This document shows, in pieces, positions 30,720 to 41,322 of a DNA stretch of 64,000 nt. The notes under the pieces are model-generated. The model worked only from the letters and a program-made list of their open reading frames with translations, was not told the DNA's origin and searched no databases. The first letter of the stretch is position 1. Every line of letters begins with the position of its first letter. Origin of the DNA: Heterostelium multicystogenum. Taxonomy: Eukaryota > Evosea > Eumycetozoa > Acytosteliales > Acytosteliaceae. Where the stretch lies: assembly GCA_003667245.1 (NCBI GenBank), contig RCNN01000492.1:24241-88240 (forward strand), given 5' to 3'. Made by a program: the position numbers and the translations under genes.

Positions 30720-32989
30720 CTATTTGCGCAGCAGGCGCAGACCATTGAATACCACCAGCAGGCTCACGCCCATGTCGGCGAACACCGCCATCCACATGGT
30801 GGCCATCCAAGGAAGGTCACCGCGAGGAAGATCGCCTTGAATCACCAGGGCCAGGGCGATGTTCTGCTTGAGGATACTCGACGTTTGCCGCGACAGCCGA
30901 ATGAATGCTGGAATCTTGCGCAGGTCGTCGTCCATCAGGGCCACGTCGGCGGTCTCGATGGCGGTATCGGTACCCGCAGCAGCCATGGCAAAACCGATCT
31001 CGGAACGGGCCAGCGCCGGGGCGTCGTTGATGCCGTCGCCGACCATGCCGACCCGGTGGCCCTTGGCGTAGAGCGCTTCGATGGCTTGCAGTTTGTCGGT
31101 GGGCAACAGGTCGCCCTGGGCCTGGTCGATGCCCACCTGATCGGCGATTGCCTTGGCGGTGTGGGTGTTGTCGCCGGTGAGCATCAGGGTCTTGATGCCC
31201 AGGTCATGCAACTGTTGGATGGCCTCGCGGCTGGTGTCTTTCACGGTGTCGGCCACCGCGAACAGCGCCAGCGGGCCAGATTTGTCCAGCAGCAGGACCA
31301 CGGACTTGCCTTGTTTTTCCAGGGCGAAGAGTTTTTCTTCAAGGGCCGGCGAGCACAGGTTCAGCTCTTCCACCAGACGGTGATTGCCCAGGTAATAGAC
31401 TTCACCATTGATTTCACCCTTCACACCGCGACCCGCCAGGGCTTCGAAGTTATCCACAGTGTGAACGGTGAGATTCTTATCCACAGCCGCGTTGGCGATG
31501 GCCAGGGACACCGGGTGATCGGAGCGTCCGGCCAGGCTCGCGGCCAGGGCTGGGGCGCTGTCTTCCATGTTCGGGAACAGCGACAGGTTAATCGGTTTGC
31601 ACCGGTTTGCCGTGGGTGATGGTGCCGGTCTTGTCCAGGGCCAGGTAGTCGAGCTTGTAACCGCCCTCCAGGTACACGCCGCCCTTGATCAGGATGCCTT
31701 TGCGCGCCGCGGCGGCCAGGCCGCTGACGATGGTCACCGGGGTGGAAATCACCAGCGCACACGGGCAGGCGACGACCAGCAATACCAGCGCACGGTAGAT
31801 CCAATCAAACCACACGCCTGCCATGAACAGCGGCGGAATCAGCGCCACGCCCAAGGCAAAGATAAACACCGCCGGGTGTAGACCTTGGCGAAGGTGTCGA
31901 CAAAACGCTGGGTAGGCGCACGGGCGCCCTGGGCCTGTTCCACGGCGTGGATGATCCGCGCCAGAGTCGAGTTATTGGCGGCGGCGGTGACTTTGTATTC
32001 CAGGGAACCGGCCTGGTTGATGGTGCCGGCGAAAACTTTGTCGCCCACGGTCTTTTCAATCGGCAGGCTTTCACCGGTAATCGGCGCCTGGTCGATGGTG
32101 GACTGGCCGGAGGTGACTTCACCGTCGAGACCAATACGCTCGCCGGGACGAACCCGCACGATGACACCCAGTTCGATGATTTTGACATCCTGTTCAACCC
32201 AACTGCCGTCGGCCTGACGAACCGTGGCCTGTTCCGGGGTCATCTGCATCAAGCCACTGATGGCATTGCGCGCGCGGTCCAGGGACTTGGCTTCGATCAG
32301 TTCGGCCACGGTAAACAGGAACATCACCATCGCCGCTTCCGGCCACTGGCCGATCAGGATCGCGCCGGTGACGGCGATGCTCATCAGGGCGTTGATGTTC
32401 AGGTTGAGGTTTTTCAGGGCGATCCAGCCCTTTTTGTAGGTGGTGAGGCCGCCGCTGAAGATCGAGATCAGCGCGACCAGGGCAATCACCCACGTCGGGG
32501 CTGCGTTGGTGAAGTGCAGCACTTCAGCCCCAGCGCGCCCACGCCGGACACAGCCAGCGGCCACCAGTGCTTCTTCGCCGGCGGCTCAGCCGGGGCGACG
32601 CCTTCTTCGATGGGGTCCGCCTGCATGCCCAGGGACTTGATGGCGTCGATGATCGGCGCGGTCGTCGGCAGGTCGTGAGTGACGCCGAGAATGCGGTTGA
32701 TCAGGTTGAATTCCAGCTGCTGCACACCCGCAAGCTTGCCCAGTTTGTTCTGGATCAGCGTCTGCTCGGTGGGGCAGTCCATGGCTTCGATGCGGAAGGT
32801 GCTCAGCCGCGAGCCCGCTGTCGGGGCTTCGGTCAGCTTCACCAGCGCCGGCGCGGCCTTGCTGGAACAGCAGGAATCGCCATGGCTGCCATGGTCGTGC
32901 TTCTGCACAGGTTTGAGCTTGGGGCCGTGATCGTGCGCGTGGTCATGATCATGGTCGTGCTTGTGCGGGGTGTGGATGGAATCGCTCAT
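30720..32989 (-). CDS. cadA: Cd2+/Zn2+/Pb2+-exporting P1B-type ATPase (several frameshifts)
   Basis: 756 residues once missing bases near 32527 and 31878, an extra base near 31595, and a cancelling pair near 30837/30808 are corrected. A histidine-rich N-terminus (about residues 8-32) and a metal-binding domain with 'IEAMDCPTEQTLI'. P-type motifs: CPC in 'VVACPCALVIST', phosphorylation 'DKTGTITHGKP', 'MLTGDNTHTAK' and 'GMVGDGINDAPALA'. Exports divalent metals to the periplasm. It is divergent from cadR across a MerR-type promoter. Confidence 0.92.
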
Positions 32990-33020
32990 TCTGTCGCGTC
33001 CGTAAAGGTGCCTGTTGCCA

Positions 33021-33051
33021 AGTAAAGACCCTGTAGCCACTATAGGGTCAA
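33021..33051 (-). promoter_or_regulatory. MerR-type promoter/operator of cadA with CadR dyad
   Basis: On the minus strand TTGACC (33051-33046) and TTTACT (33026-33021) are separated by 19 bases, the long spacer characteristic of MerR-regulated promoters. The spacer lies within a 23-base dyad (33027-33049) with arms GACCCT and AGGGTC and inner GTAGCC/ACTAT, the known CadR/PbrR-type box. It starts the cadA transcript and probably also controls cadR on the other strand. Confidence 0.88.
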
Positions 33052-33074
33052 GCATCCTTTTGGAGATTGCTGCG

Positions 33075-33525
33075 ATGAAGATCGGCGAATTGGCAAAATT
33101 GACGGATTGCCAGGTGGAAACCATCCGTTATTACGAGAAAGAAGGCCTGCTGCCGCCGCCTGCGCGCAGTGACGGTAATTACCGGCTGTACACCCCAGGC
33201 GCACACCGAACGGCTGGTGTTTATCCGCAACTGCCGCAGCCTGGACATGACCCTTGAGGAAATTCGCAGCCTGCTGGGCCTGCGTGACAGTCCTCAGGAC
33301 CAGTGCGAAAGCGTGAATGCGTTGATCGACGAGCATATCCACCACGTCAAGGCGCGGATCGACGGGCTGCTGGCGTTGCAGGAACAGTTGCTCGACCTGC
33401 GCCAACGCTGCGGCGGCGGGCCGGATCTGGATCAGTGCGGGATTTTGCAGCGGCTGGAAGTCAGCGGGAGTGTCGCGGCCAGCGAGGCTGAGCCATCACA
33501 TGTGGGCAGAAGCCACGGGCATTGA
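33075..33525 (+). CDS. cadR: Cd(II)/Pb(II)-responsive regulator CadR, MerR family (one frameshift)
   Basis: 149 residues after removing one extra C near 33202. MerR helix-turn-helix 'MKIGELAKLTDCQVETIRYY' at the start, cysteines in the dimerisation and metal region ('CESVNALID', 'QRCGGGPDLDQCG'), and a histidine-bearing tail 'HVGRSHGH' as in Pseudomonas CadR. Activates the divergent cadA gene when metal binds. Confidence 0.93.
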
Positions 33526-33542
33526 ATGTGTACACAAAAAAA

Positions 33543-33631
33543 TGTGGGAGCGGGCTTGCTCGCGAAAGCGGAGTGTCAGCCACTGAATGTGTTTCTGATA
33601 CACCGTATTCGCGAGCAAGCCCGCTCCCACA
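33543..33631. repeat. REP doublet, GTGGGAGCGGGC class
   Basis: Arms 33543-33566 and 33608-33631 between the convergent cadR and thyA genes. Confidence 0.92.
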
Positions 33632-33649
33632 TTTGGACCGAGATCGCTT

Positions 33650-34483
33650 TTAGATCGCTACATCGGCCTTGATGCTCGGATCAGCGTCATAGCCCACGAT
33701 TTCAAAATCTTCGAATTTGTAATCGTAGATCGACGCGGGTTTGCGCTTGATCACCAGTTCCGGCAGCTTCTTCGGCGTGCGCGCCAGCTGGGTCTGGATC
33801 TGTTCCATGTGGTTGCTGTAGGCGTGGGTGTCGCCCGTGGTGACGATGATCTCGTGAGGGATCAGGTCGCACTGCTGGGCCAGCATATGGGTGAGCAACG
33901 CCAGGGCAGCGGTGTTGTACGGCAGGCCGAGGAATACATCTGAGCTGCGGATGTACAACTGCATCGACAGATGACCGTCATGCACAAAAGCCTGGTACAG
34001 CAGGTGGCAAGGTGGCAGCGCTTGCTTGCCGTCCCGGGCGTTCTGCTGCGGGCTTTTGGTCTCGTCCGGCAGGTACTCGACGTTCCAGCCGTGAAACAGG
34101 ATGCGGCGGCTGTTGGGGTTGGTCTTCAGCGTCTCGACCATGTAGTCGATCTGGTTGATCTTGCCGCCGTCCTTGGTGGGCCAGGCGGTCCACTGCTCGC
34201 CGTACACCGGGCCCAGGTCGCCGTCTTCGGTGGCCCATTCGTCCCAGATACGCACGCCATTTTCGTTCAGCCACTTGATGTTGGTGTTGCCACTCAACAT
34301 CCAGATCAATTCATTGGCGATGCTTTTGAAGTGAAGCTTCTTGGTGGTCAGCAGCGGGAAGCCGTCGGCCAAGCTATGCCGAAACTGACGGGCAAACACG
34401 GCCTTGGTGCCGGTGCCGGTGCGGTCGCCCTTGGTCAGGCCATTGGTCACGACATCGTTCAGTAGTTCGAGATATTGCTTCAT
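33650..34483 (-). CDS. thyA: Thymidylate synthase
   Basis: 277 residues, intact. Methylates dUMP to dTMP with methylene-tetrahydrofolate. '[19 protein letters not shown]' near the N-terminus, catalytic cysteine in '[11 protein letters not shown]' and nucleotide-binding '[12 protein letters not shown]' are all visible. Upstream, 51 bases away on the same strand, is lgt; the pair is conserved in pseudomonads. Confidence 0.97.
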   Translation of the reverse strand: MKQYLELLNDVVTNGLTKGDRTGTGTKAVFARQFRHSLADGFPLLTTKKLHFKSIANELIWMLSGNTNIKWLNENGVRIWDEWATEDGDLGPVYGEQWTAWPTKDGGKINQIDYMVETLKTNPNSRRILFHGWNVEYLPDETKSPQQNARDGKQALPPCHLLYQAFVHDGHLSMQLYIRSSDVFLGLPYNTAALALLTHMLAQQCDLIPHEIIVTTGDTHAYSNHMEQIQTQLARTPKKLPELVIKRKPASIYDYKFEDFEIVGYDADPSIKADVAI

Positions 34484-34505
34484 GTGTATACCTGTATCGT
34501 TGAAG

Positions 34506-34527
34506 CCGGGACCCTCGGGCCCCGGCG
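34506..34527 (-). terminator. Possible hairpin between lgt and thyA
   Basis: GCCGGG and CCCGGC arms with an inner CCC/GGG pair and one mismatch lie just past the lgt stop. There is no T run on either side, so it may be an attenuating or processing hairpin rather than a full terminator. Confidence 0.4.
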
Positions 34528-34534
34528 TTCGAAT

Positions 34535-35347
34535 TTAAAGCGCGGTGTTCTTGATGCCTTGCGGGCGATTGTAAGCCCACCACAGCAGGCCCAGGCCGGC
34601 GATGATCATCGGCAGGCTGAGAATCTGACCCATGGTCACCCAGCCCCACGCCAGGTAGCCCAGTTGCGCATCCGGCACCCGTACGAACTCGACGATAAAG
34701 CGGAAGATCCCGTAGAACAACGCGAACATCCCCGAAACGGCCATGGTTGGGCGTGGCTTGCGCGAGAAGATGTAGAGGATCAGGAACAGCGCCACGCCTT
34801 CCAGGGCGAACTGGTACAGCTGCGAGGGGTGGCGCGGCAATTGCGCCGGGTCGCTGAACGGCGGGAACACCATGGCCCACGGCACGTCAGTCGGCTTGCC
34901 CCACAGTTCGGCGTTGATGAAGTTACCGATGCGCCCGGCACCCAGGCCAATCGGCACGAACGGTGCGACGAAGTCCATCAACTGGAAGAACGACTTGCCG
35001 TTACGCCGGCCAAACCACCAGGCGGCGATCATCACCCCCACAAACCCGCCGTGGAACGCCATGCCGCCCTTCCACACCTCGAAGATCAGCGTCGGGTTGG
35101 CGATGTAGGCTGGCAGGTCGTAGAACAGCACATAACCCAGGCGTCCGCCGACGATGACCCCCATCGACATCCAGAACACCATGTCGGAGAGCTTCTCCTT
35201 GGTCCAGGTCGGGTCGAAACGGTTCAGGCGCCGGGAAGCCAGCAGCCAGGCACCGCCGATGCCGATCAGGTACATCAACCCGTACCAATGGATTTGCAGC
35301 GGACCGATGGCCACGGCCACCGGGTTGATCTGCGGGTAAGGCAGCAT
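34535..35347 (-). CDS. lgt: Prolipoprotein diacylglyceryl transferase
   Basis: 270 residues, intact. Attaches diacylglycerol to the lipobox cysteine of prelipoproteins in the inner membrane. Seven hydrophobic segments can be followed. Landmarks are '[10 protein letters not shown]', '[11 protein letters not shown]', the 'HGGFVGV' histidine-glycine motif, and the Lgt signature '[15 protein letters not shown]'. Confidence 0.97.
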   Translation of the reverse strand: MLPYPQINPVAVAIGPLQIHWYGLMYLIGIGGAWLLASRRLNRFDPTWTKEKLSDMVFWMSMGVIVGGRLGYVLFYDLPAYIANPTLIFEVWKGGMAFHGGFVGVMIAAWWFGRRNGKSFFQLMDFVAPFVPIGLGAGRIGNFINAELWGKPTDVPWAMVFPPFSDPAQLPRHPSQLYQFALEGVALFLILYIFSRKPRPTMAVSGMFALFYGIFRFIVEFVRVPDAQLGYLAWGWVTMGQILSLPMIIAGLGLLWWAYNRPQGIKNTAL

Positions 35348-35413
35348 TGCGACTCCTCGTTAAATCAATAGTCATGGCGCATCGGACCATGCCGGTGCGC
35401 GATTAAGCCTGCG

Positions 35414-36196
35414 TTACAGCAAAAAATTCAGCCCTACGCAAAACAGCAGCCCGGCGAACAGCCGCTTGAGCAAGCGCGGCGACAACCGGTGCGCCAGGCG
35501 CGCGCCGAAACGGGCCGCCACCATGCTGGTCAGGGCGATGCCCAGCAGCGCCGGCAAGTACACAAAGCCGAGACTATGATCGGGCAGCAGCGGATCATGC
35601 CAGCCCAGAATCATGAAACTTAACGCACTGGCCAGGGCGATCGGCAAGCCGCAGGCCGACGAAAGTGGCCACTGCCTGCTGCATCGGCACGCTGCGCCAG
35701 GTCAGGAACGGCACGGTCAACGAACCACCACCGGTGCCGAAAATCGCCGACGACCAGCCGATCACCCCGCCCGCCAGGGTCAGGCCGAGCTTGCCCGGCA
35801 CCTGGCGGCTGGCCTTGGGCTTGAGCTCCAGGGTCATCTGCACGGCGATCACCAGGGCGAACACACCGATGATCTTCTGTAGATGCGGCCCGGAGATCGC
35901 CTCGGCGGTCAGCGCGCCAACGCCCGCACCAGCAGGATACCCACGGCCATCCATACGAAGATCGGCCAGCGCACGGCGCCGCGCCGATGATGCTCACGCA
36001 CCGCATTCACCGACGTGAAGATAATAGACGCCAGGGACGTGCCGACAGCGAGGTGGGTCAGCACCGCGGGATCGAAGCCCTGCAAGGTGAAGCTGAACAC
36101 CAGCACCGGCACAATAATGATGCCGCCGCCCACGCCGAACAGCCCGGCGAGCATGCCCGCGCAGGATCCCAGCAGCAAATACAGCAGAAATTCCAT
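35414..36196 (-). CDS. TSUP (TauE/SafE) family membrane transporter (two frameshifts)
   Basis: 260 residues when a missing G near 35927 and an extra base near 35648 are corrected. Eight hydrophobic segments; the two glycine-rich family repeats are 'GLFGVGGGIIIVPVL' (about residue 19) and 'AIFGTGGGSLTVPFL'. The family exports sulfite, sulfoacetate or other small anions; substrate here unknown. On the same strand as lgt, 66 bases upstream. Confidence 0.86.
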
Positions 36197-36285
36197 GGGA
36201 GCCCCCGAAAACAGACCGGCATGTTAACGGATGCAAAGCACAGGGTTCTATGGGTAGAGTGGGCAAAACACAAAGGGATCGCCTT

Positions 36286-37033
36286 ATGTGCCTGATTGTT
36301 TTCGCTTGGCGGCCGGGCCACGCCCAGCCGCTGATCGTCGCGGCCAACCGTGATGAATTTTATGCCCGGCCCAGTTTGCCGTTGGCCCAGTGGCTGGATG
36401 CGCCCCATGTTTACGCGGGCAGGGACCAGGAAGCGGGGCGGGACCTGGCTGGGAGTTGGCGCAGACGGGCGCTTTGCGGCGCTGACCAATATCCGTGACC
36501 CGCACCAGCCGCCGGCGCGCAAGTCGCGGGGTGAGTTGGTGGCGCGCTTTCTCAGCGGTTCGCTGTCGATTGACGACTATTTGGCCGACGTTAATGGCAG
36601 ATCGATTGAATATGCGGGGTTTAACCTGCTGGTCGGGACGCGGGACGAGCTTTTGCATTACATACGCCCAAGGAATCTGCGCCGACACCATTGGTGGGCG
36701 GGGTTTATGGGTTATCCAATGCAGGGCTGGATACGCCGTGGCCGAAGTTGTTGAAGGCCAAGGCGGCGCTGACAGAAGTGCTGGACGATCCGCAGCCTGA
36801 AGCCTTGCTGGGGATTTTGAGCGACCCGCAGACCGCGCCGTTTGCTGACTTGCCGGACACCGGCGTGGGCTTGGCGACGGAGAGTTTGCTGTCGAGTGTG
36901 TTTATTGCCAGCCCCAGCTACGGGACGCGGGCGAGCACGGCGCTGATTGTGAATGCCGACGGGACACGGCATATCGTGGAGGCAGTTTTGGCCGTATGGC
37001 GGACAGTTGGGTGAAGTTGAACTCAAAATCTGA
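36286..37033 (+). CDS. NRDE (TANGO2/DUF833) family protein (three frameshifts)
   Basis: About 248 residues with an extra G near 36438, a missing base near 36670 and an extra G near 36976. The N-terminal 'MCLIVFAW' and the eponymous 'AANRDEFYARP' (residues 20-30) identify the family, in which the cysteine after the initiator methionine is exposed. Function not settled; animal TANGO2 has been linked to heme or lipid handling. Confidence 0.85.
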
Positions 37034-37050
37034 ACCTCACGCAAATCAAA

Positions 37051-37140
37051 TGTGGGAGCGGGCTTGCTCGCGAAGGCGGCGTGTCAGCCAATACATAAGC
37101 TGACTGATGCACCGCTTTCGCGAGCAAGCCCGCTCCCACA
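37051..37140. repeat. REP doublet, GTGGGAGCGGGC class
   Basis: Arms 37051-37074 and 37117-37140 between the convergent NRDE and ptsP genes. Confidence 0.92.
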
Positions 37141-37170
37141 TTTCGATTGGGGACAGGCTCTGAAATCCGG

Positions 37171-39451
37171 TTAGAGGCTCTTTGCAGACGCCGGGTTGAT
37201 CATCCGCGCCAACCCAAGGTTCTTCAGCGCCAATTGCAGCGAGCTGTGGATAACTTGCGGGTTGTCGATAGTCATCAACTCCGCCAGCAGCTCCTTGGCC
37301 CGGCTCAGGTTGATCTGGCGCAGCATCCATTTCACCTTCGGCAAGTTGGTGGCGTTCATCGACAGGCTGTCAAAGCCCATCGCCATCAACAGTACGGCGC
37401 CGCCGGGTCACCAGCCATCTCGCCGCAAATACTCACCTGCTTGCCTTCGGCATGGGCGTCGCGCACCACGTTCTGCAAGGCTTGCAGCACCGCCGGGTGC
37501 AGGTAGTCGTAGAGGTCGGCCACACGCGGGTTGTTGCGGTCCACGGCCAGCAGGTACTGGGTCAGGTCGTTGGAGCCCACCGACAGGAAGTCCACCTGCC
37601 GCGCCAGCTCCTTGGCCTGGTACACCGCCGCCGCCGGAATCTCGATCATCACGCCAATCGGCGGCATCGGCACGTCGGCGCCTTCGTCGCGCACTTCGCC
37701 CCACGCCCGGTGGATCAGGTGCAGGGCTTCCTCCAGCTCGTGGGTGCCGGAGATCATCGGAAGCAGGATGCGCAGGTTGTTCAGGCCTTCGCTGGCCTTG
37801 AGCATCGCGCGGGTCTGGACGAGGAAGATTTCAGGATGGTCGAGGGTAACGCGAATACCGCGCCAGCCAAGGAAGGGGTTGTCTTCCTTGATGGGGAAAT
37901 ACGACAGTGACTTGTCGCCGCCAATGTCCAGGCTGCGCATGGTCACCGGTAACGGATGGAAGGCGGACAGTTGCTCGCGATAAATCGCCAGCTGCTCCTT
38001 CTCACTCGGAAAACGCTGGTTGATCATGAACGGCACTTCGGTGCGGTACAGGCCCACCCCTTCGGCGCCGCGCTGTTGTGCACGTGCCACGTCCGCCAGC
38101 AGGCCGGTGTTGACCAGCAGCGGTACGCGGTGGCCGTCGAGGGTCACGCACGGCAGTTCCCGCAGGGCGTCGAGGCCCTGGGACAGCTGGCGTTCTTCTT
38201 CCACCACTTCGGCGTATTGCTTGCGCAGCACTTCGCTGGGGTTGGTGTAGACCTCGCCGTGGTAGCCGTCGACGATCATTTCGATGCCGTCGACCTTGGA
38301 ATACGGCAGGTCCACCAGACCCATCACCGTCGGAATGCCCATGGCCCGAGCCAGGATCGCGACGTGGGAGTTGCCCGAACCCAGTACCGAGACCAGGCCC
38401 ACGAGTTTGCCTTCCGGCACTTCGCCGAGCATGGTGGCGGTCAGTTCTTCACTGATCAGGATGGTGTTGTCGGGGTACACCAACGTGGTCGAGCGCTCTT
38501 CCTGCAGGTAGGCCAGCAGACGGCGACCGAGGTCCTTCACGTCCGAGGCGCGCTCGCGCAGGTAGGCGTCGTCCATCAATTCAAAACGGTTGACGTGATC
38601 GGTGACCACCTGGCGCAGCGCGCCCTGGGCCCACTGGCCGGTCTTGATCACGTCCTTGACTTCGCTGCCCAGGGACGCGTCGTCGAGCATCATCAGGTAC
38701 ACGTCGAACAACGCCCGCTCTTCAGGCCGCAGCTGGGTGGCCAGCTTGGTCGAGAGGGTGCGCATGTCATTGCGTACGCCTTCGAGGGCGGTCTTGAACA
38801 GGATGATTTCAGCGTCGATGTCGGTGACGGTCTTGTCCGGCACCACGTCCAGGTCGGCGGGCGGCAGCATGACCACGGCGGTACCGACAGCAGCACCCGG
38901 CGAACCCGGCACGCCGACGAACTTGGCTTCCTGGATGCCCTTGCCCTGGCGCCCCAGGCCGCGATCGAACCGGTGGCCTCGGCGTGGGCGATAACCCCGG
39001 CGAGCTGCGCGCTCATGGTCACAAGGAAGGCTTCTTCACCTTCGTCGAACTGGCGGCGTTCTTTCTGCTGGATGACCAACACGCCGACAACGCGGCGGTG
39101 GTGAATGATCGGCGCACCGAGGAACGAGGCGTAGCGCTCTTCACCGGTTTCGGCAAAGTAGCGATAACGCGGGTGATCGGCCGCGTTTTCGAGGTTCAGG
39201 GGTTCTTCACGCGTCCCCACCAGGCCCACCAGACCTTCATTGGGCGCCATGCTGACCTTGCCGATGGAGCGCTTGTTCAAGCCCTCGGTGGCCATCAGGA
39301 CAAAACGGTTGGTCTCGGGGTCCAGCAGGTAAACCGAGCAGACCTGGCTGCCCATGGCTTCCTTGACGCGCAACACAATAATCCCCAACGCCGCCTTGAG
39401 ATCCTTGGCGGAGTTAACTTCCTGGACGATCTTGCGCAGCGTATTGAGCAT
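37171..39451 (-). CDS. ptsP: Phosphoenolpyruvate-protein phosphotransferase PtsP (EI-Ntr; two frameshifts)
   Basis: About 760 residues with missing bases near 38963 and 37399. N-terminal GAF domain ('MLNTLRKIVQEVNSAKDLKA' to about residue 165), then the enzyme I domains: phospho-histidine region 'VLGSGNSHVAILARAMGIPT', PEP-binding 'GVGLYRTEVPFM', 'LDIGGDKSLSYF' and 'DFLSVGSNDLTQYLLAVDRN'. It starts the nitrogen PTS phosphorelay and affects carbon/nitrogen balance and virulence traits in Pseudomonas. rppH ends 22 bases upstream, an arrangement conserved in the genus. Confidence 0.94.
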
Positions 39452-39473
39452 GGCTCGGGGTCGAACTCCGTCG

Positions 39474-39954
39474 TCAGTCGCGCGCTAAAAGGCGCGGGGC
39501 AAGCTCTTTAAGAGCGCGACGATAAACCTCGCGCTTGAATGTCACCACCTGGCCCAACGGATACCAATAACTGACCCAGCGCCAGCCATCGAACTCCGGT
39601 TTACCGGTCAAATCCATCCGCACCCGCTGCTCGTTGGAGATCAGGCGCAGGAGAAACCATTTCTGTTTCTGGCCGATGCACAGCGGTTGGCTGTGAGTAC
39701 GCACCAGACGTTGCGGCAAACGATAGCGCAACCAGCCTCGGGTGCAGGCCAGAATTTGCACATCTTCACGTTCAAGGCCTACTTCTTCGTTCAACTCACG
39801 GTACAAGGCGTCTTCAGGGGTTTCGTCGGGGTTGATTCCGCCTTGAGGAAACTGCCAGGCATCTTGGTTGATACGGCGAGCCCATAGCACCTGTCCGGCA
39901 TCATTCGTAAGAATAAATCCCGACATTAGGACGGAAACCATCGGGGTCGATCAC
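39474..39954 (-). CDS. rppH: RNA pyrophosphohydrolase RppH (one frameshift near the start)
   Basis: 159 residues from a GTG at 39954 when an extra T near 39917 is removed (start '[17 protein letters not shown]', the usual beginning for RppH). Removes pyrophosphate from 5'-triphosphate mRNA ends and starts RNA decay. The Nudix box '[20 protein letters not shown]' is complete. Operon with ptsP. Confidence 0.94.
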
Positions 39955-40097
39955 GGCAACAACCTCGCAAACGCATGTCACCGCATTGTTCCACAAAGAT
40001 TGATACAGCGGCAACGAGGCTGCTTACCTTATGTGCACTCTTGTGAAAAGACCGTATTCTGGACGCCTTTTTACAGACTTTTCAGCGAGTAACTGCA

Positions 40098-40755
40098 ATG
40101 CGCCTGGCTTTATTCGACTTGGACAACACGCTTTTGGGGGGGTGACAGCGATCACGCCTGGGGCGATTACCTCTGTGAACGCGGGATTCTCGACGCCGTG
40201 GCCTACAAGGCCCGCAACGACGAGTTCTACCAGGACTACCTGGCCGGCAAGCTGGATAACGCCGAGTACCTGAACTTCTGCCTGGAAATCCTCGGCCGCA
40301 CCGAGATGGCCCAGCTGGATGAATGGCATCGCGACTACATGCGCGACTGCATCGAGCCGATCGTGCTGCCCAAGGCAGTTGAGTTGCTGGCCAAGCACCG
40401 GGCGGCGGGCGACAAGCTGGTGATCATCACCGCGACCAACCGTTTTGTGACCGCGCCGATTGCCGAGCGGCTGGGGGTTGAAACCCTGATTGCGACGGAA
40501 TGCGAGATGCAGGATGGCCGTTACACCGGGCGCAGTACGGATATCCCGTGCTTTCGCGAGGGCAAGGTGACGCGCTTGAATCGCTGGCTGGAAGAGACCG
40601 GGTTTAGCCTGGAGGACAGTTACTTCTATAGCGATTCGATGAATGACCTGCCGCTGTTGGAGCAGGTGACGCATGCAGTGGCAGTGGATCCGGATCCGAA
40701 TCTGCGGGCTGAGGCTGAGAAGCGTGGTTGGCCGGTGATTAGCCTGCGCGGCTGA
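40098..40755 (+). CDS. HAD-IB family phosphatase (homopolymer frameshift)
   Basis: 218 residues if the run of seven G at 40136-40142 is read as six. HAD motif I '[20 protein letters not shown]' at residues 3-22 in the corrected frame, motif II '[10 protein letters not shown]', and motif III/IV '[13 protein letters not shown]'. Similar to phosphoserine phosphatase-like proteins of TIGR01490; a histidinol-phosphatase or phosphoserine-phosphatase role is possible. Divergent from rppH. Confidence 0.86.
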
Positions 40756-40762
40756 TAAAGCT

Positions 40763-40845
40763 TTCGCGAGCAAGCCCGCTCCCACATTTGATCGAGTTCC
40801 ACCTTTGGAATGCAGTCAAATGTGGGAAGCGGGCTTGCTCGCGAA
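40763..40845. repeat. REP doublet, tail-to-tail, CCACCTTTGGAATGC spacer
   Basis: Arms 40763-40786 and 40821-40845. The right arm has one extra A (TGTGGGAAGCGGGC), and the spacer is the same subtype as at 10201-10281. Confidence 0.9.
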
Positions 40846-40868
40846 TGGAGGCAACTCGGTCTCAAGCC

Positions 40869-41282
40869 TTAAACCGGCTTGGCCCCCATCAACCCGGCAA
40901 TCGCCACAAACCCCACCAGGCTCACCACCGCCAGCGCCACGGTGAAGTTCACACTCCCCGCCCCGCCCAACCGCAGCCGATTAAGCCGCACCACCAGCCA
41001 GAACCAGCTCAGCGCCGCCACGGTGTAGATCACGCTGGAACCCAGGATCCAGGTTTGCCCCAGCGGCCAGCCGATCAGGTGCGCCAGCCACCAGCCGGTG
41101 AACGGCATGCTCACCACGCAAATGCCCATCAACAACCACACAAACACCCACGGCCGCTGCACGGTATAGGCCGGCCCCGCGCTGCGTTTGCGCCAGGCCA
41201 GCACTGCCAGGGCGAGGCCGCTGAGCAGCAGCAACACCGTGGCCGCGATGTGGATAACTTTAAGGGTGGTCAGCGTTTCCAT
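40869..41282 (-). CDS. DUF2269-like small integral membrane protein
   Basis: 137 residues, intact, with four hydrophobic helices (about residues 9-28, 46-66, 75-98, 110-132). 'LKVIHIAATVLLLLSG' at the N-terminus and 'PFTGWWLAHLIGWPLGQTWI' fit DUF2269, a family of unknown function. It lies between the HAD phosphatase and ilvA; its own start is 40 bases from the ilvA stop on the same strand. Confidence 0.8.
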   Translation of the reverse strand: METLTTLKVIHIAATVLLLLSGLALAVLAWRKRSAGPAYTVQRPWVFVWLLMGICVVSMPFTGWWLAHLIGWPLGQTWILGSSVIYTVAALSWFWLVVRLNRLRLGGAGSVNFTVALAVVSLVGFVAIAGLMGAKPV

Positions 41283-41322
41283 GTTCTCGATTCCTTGAAG
41301 GCCGCCCAGTCAGCGTAGTCGC

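Noticed and set aside
37956..39104. A 382-codon plus-strand open frame opposite ptsP
   Set aside because: Same reasoning: histidine- and glutamine-rich shadow of a well supported gene.
40136..40142. Run of seven G in the HAD phosphatase considered as a phase-variation switch
   Set aside because: Dozens of other genes in the window show the same kind of one-base change in short runs, including essential genes, so an error is more likely than a switch.
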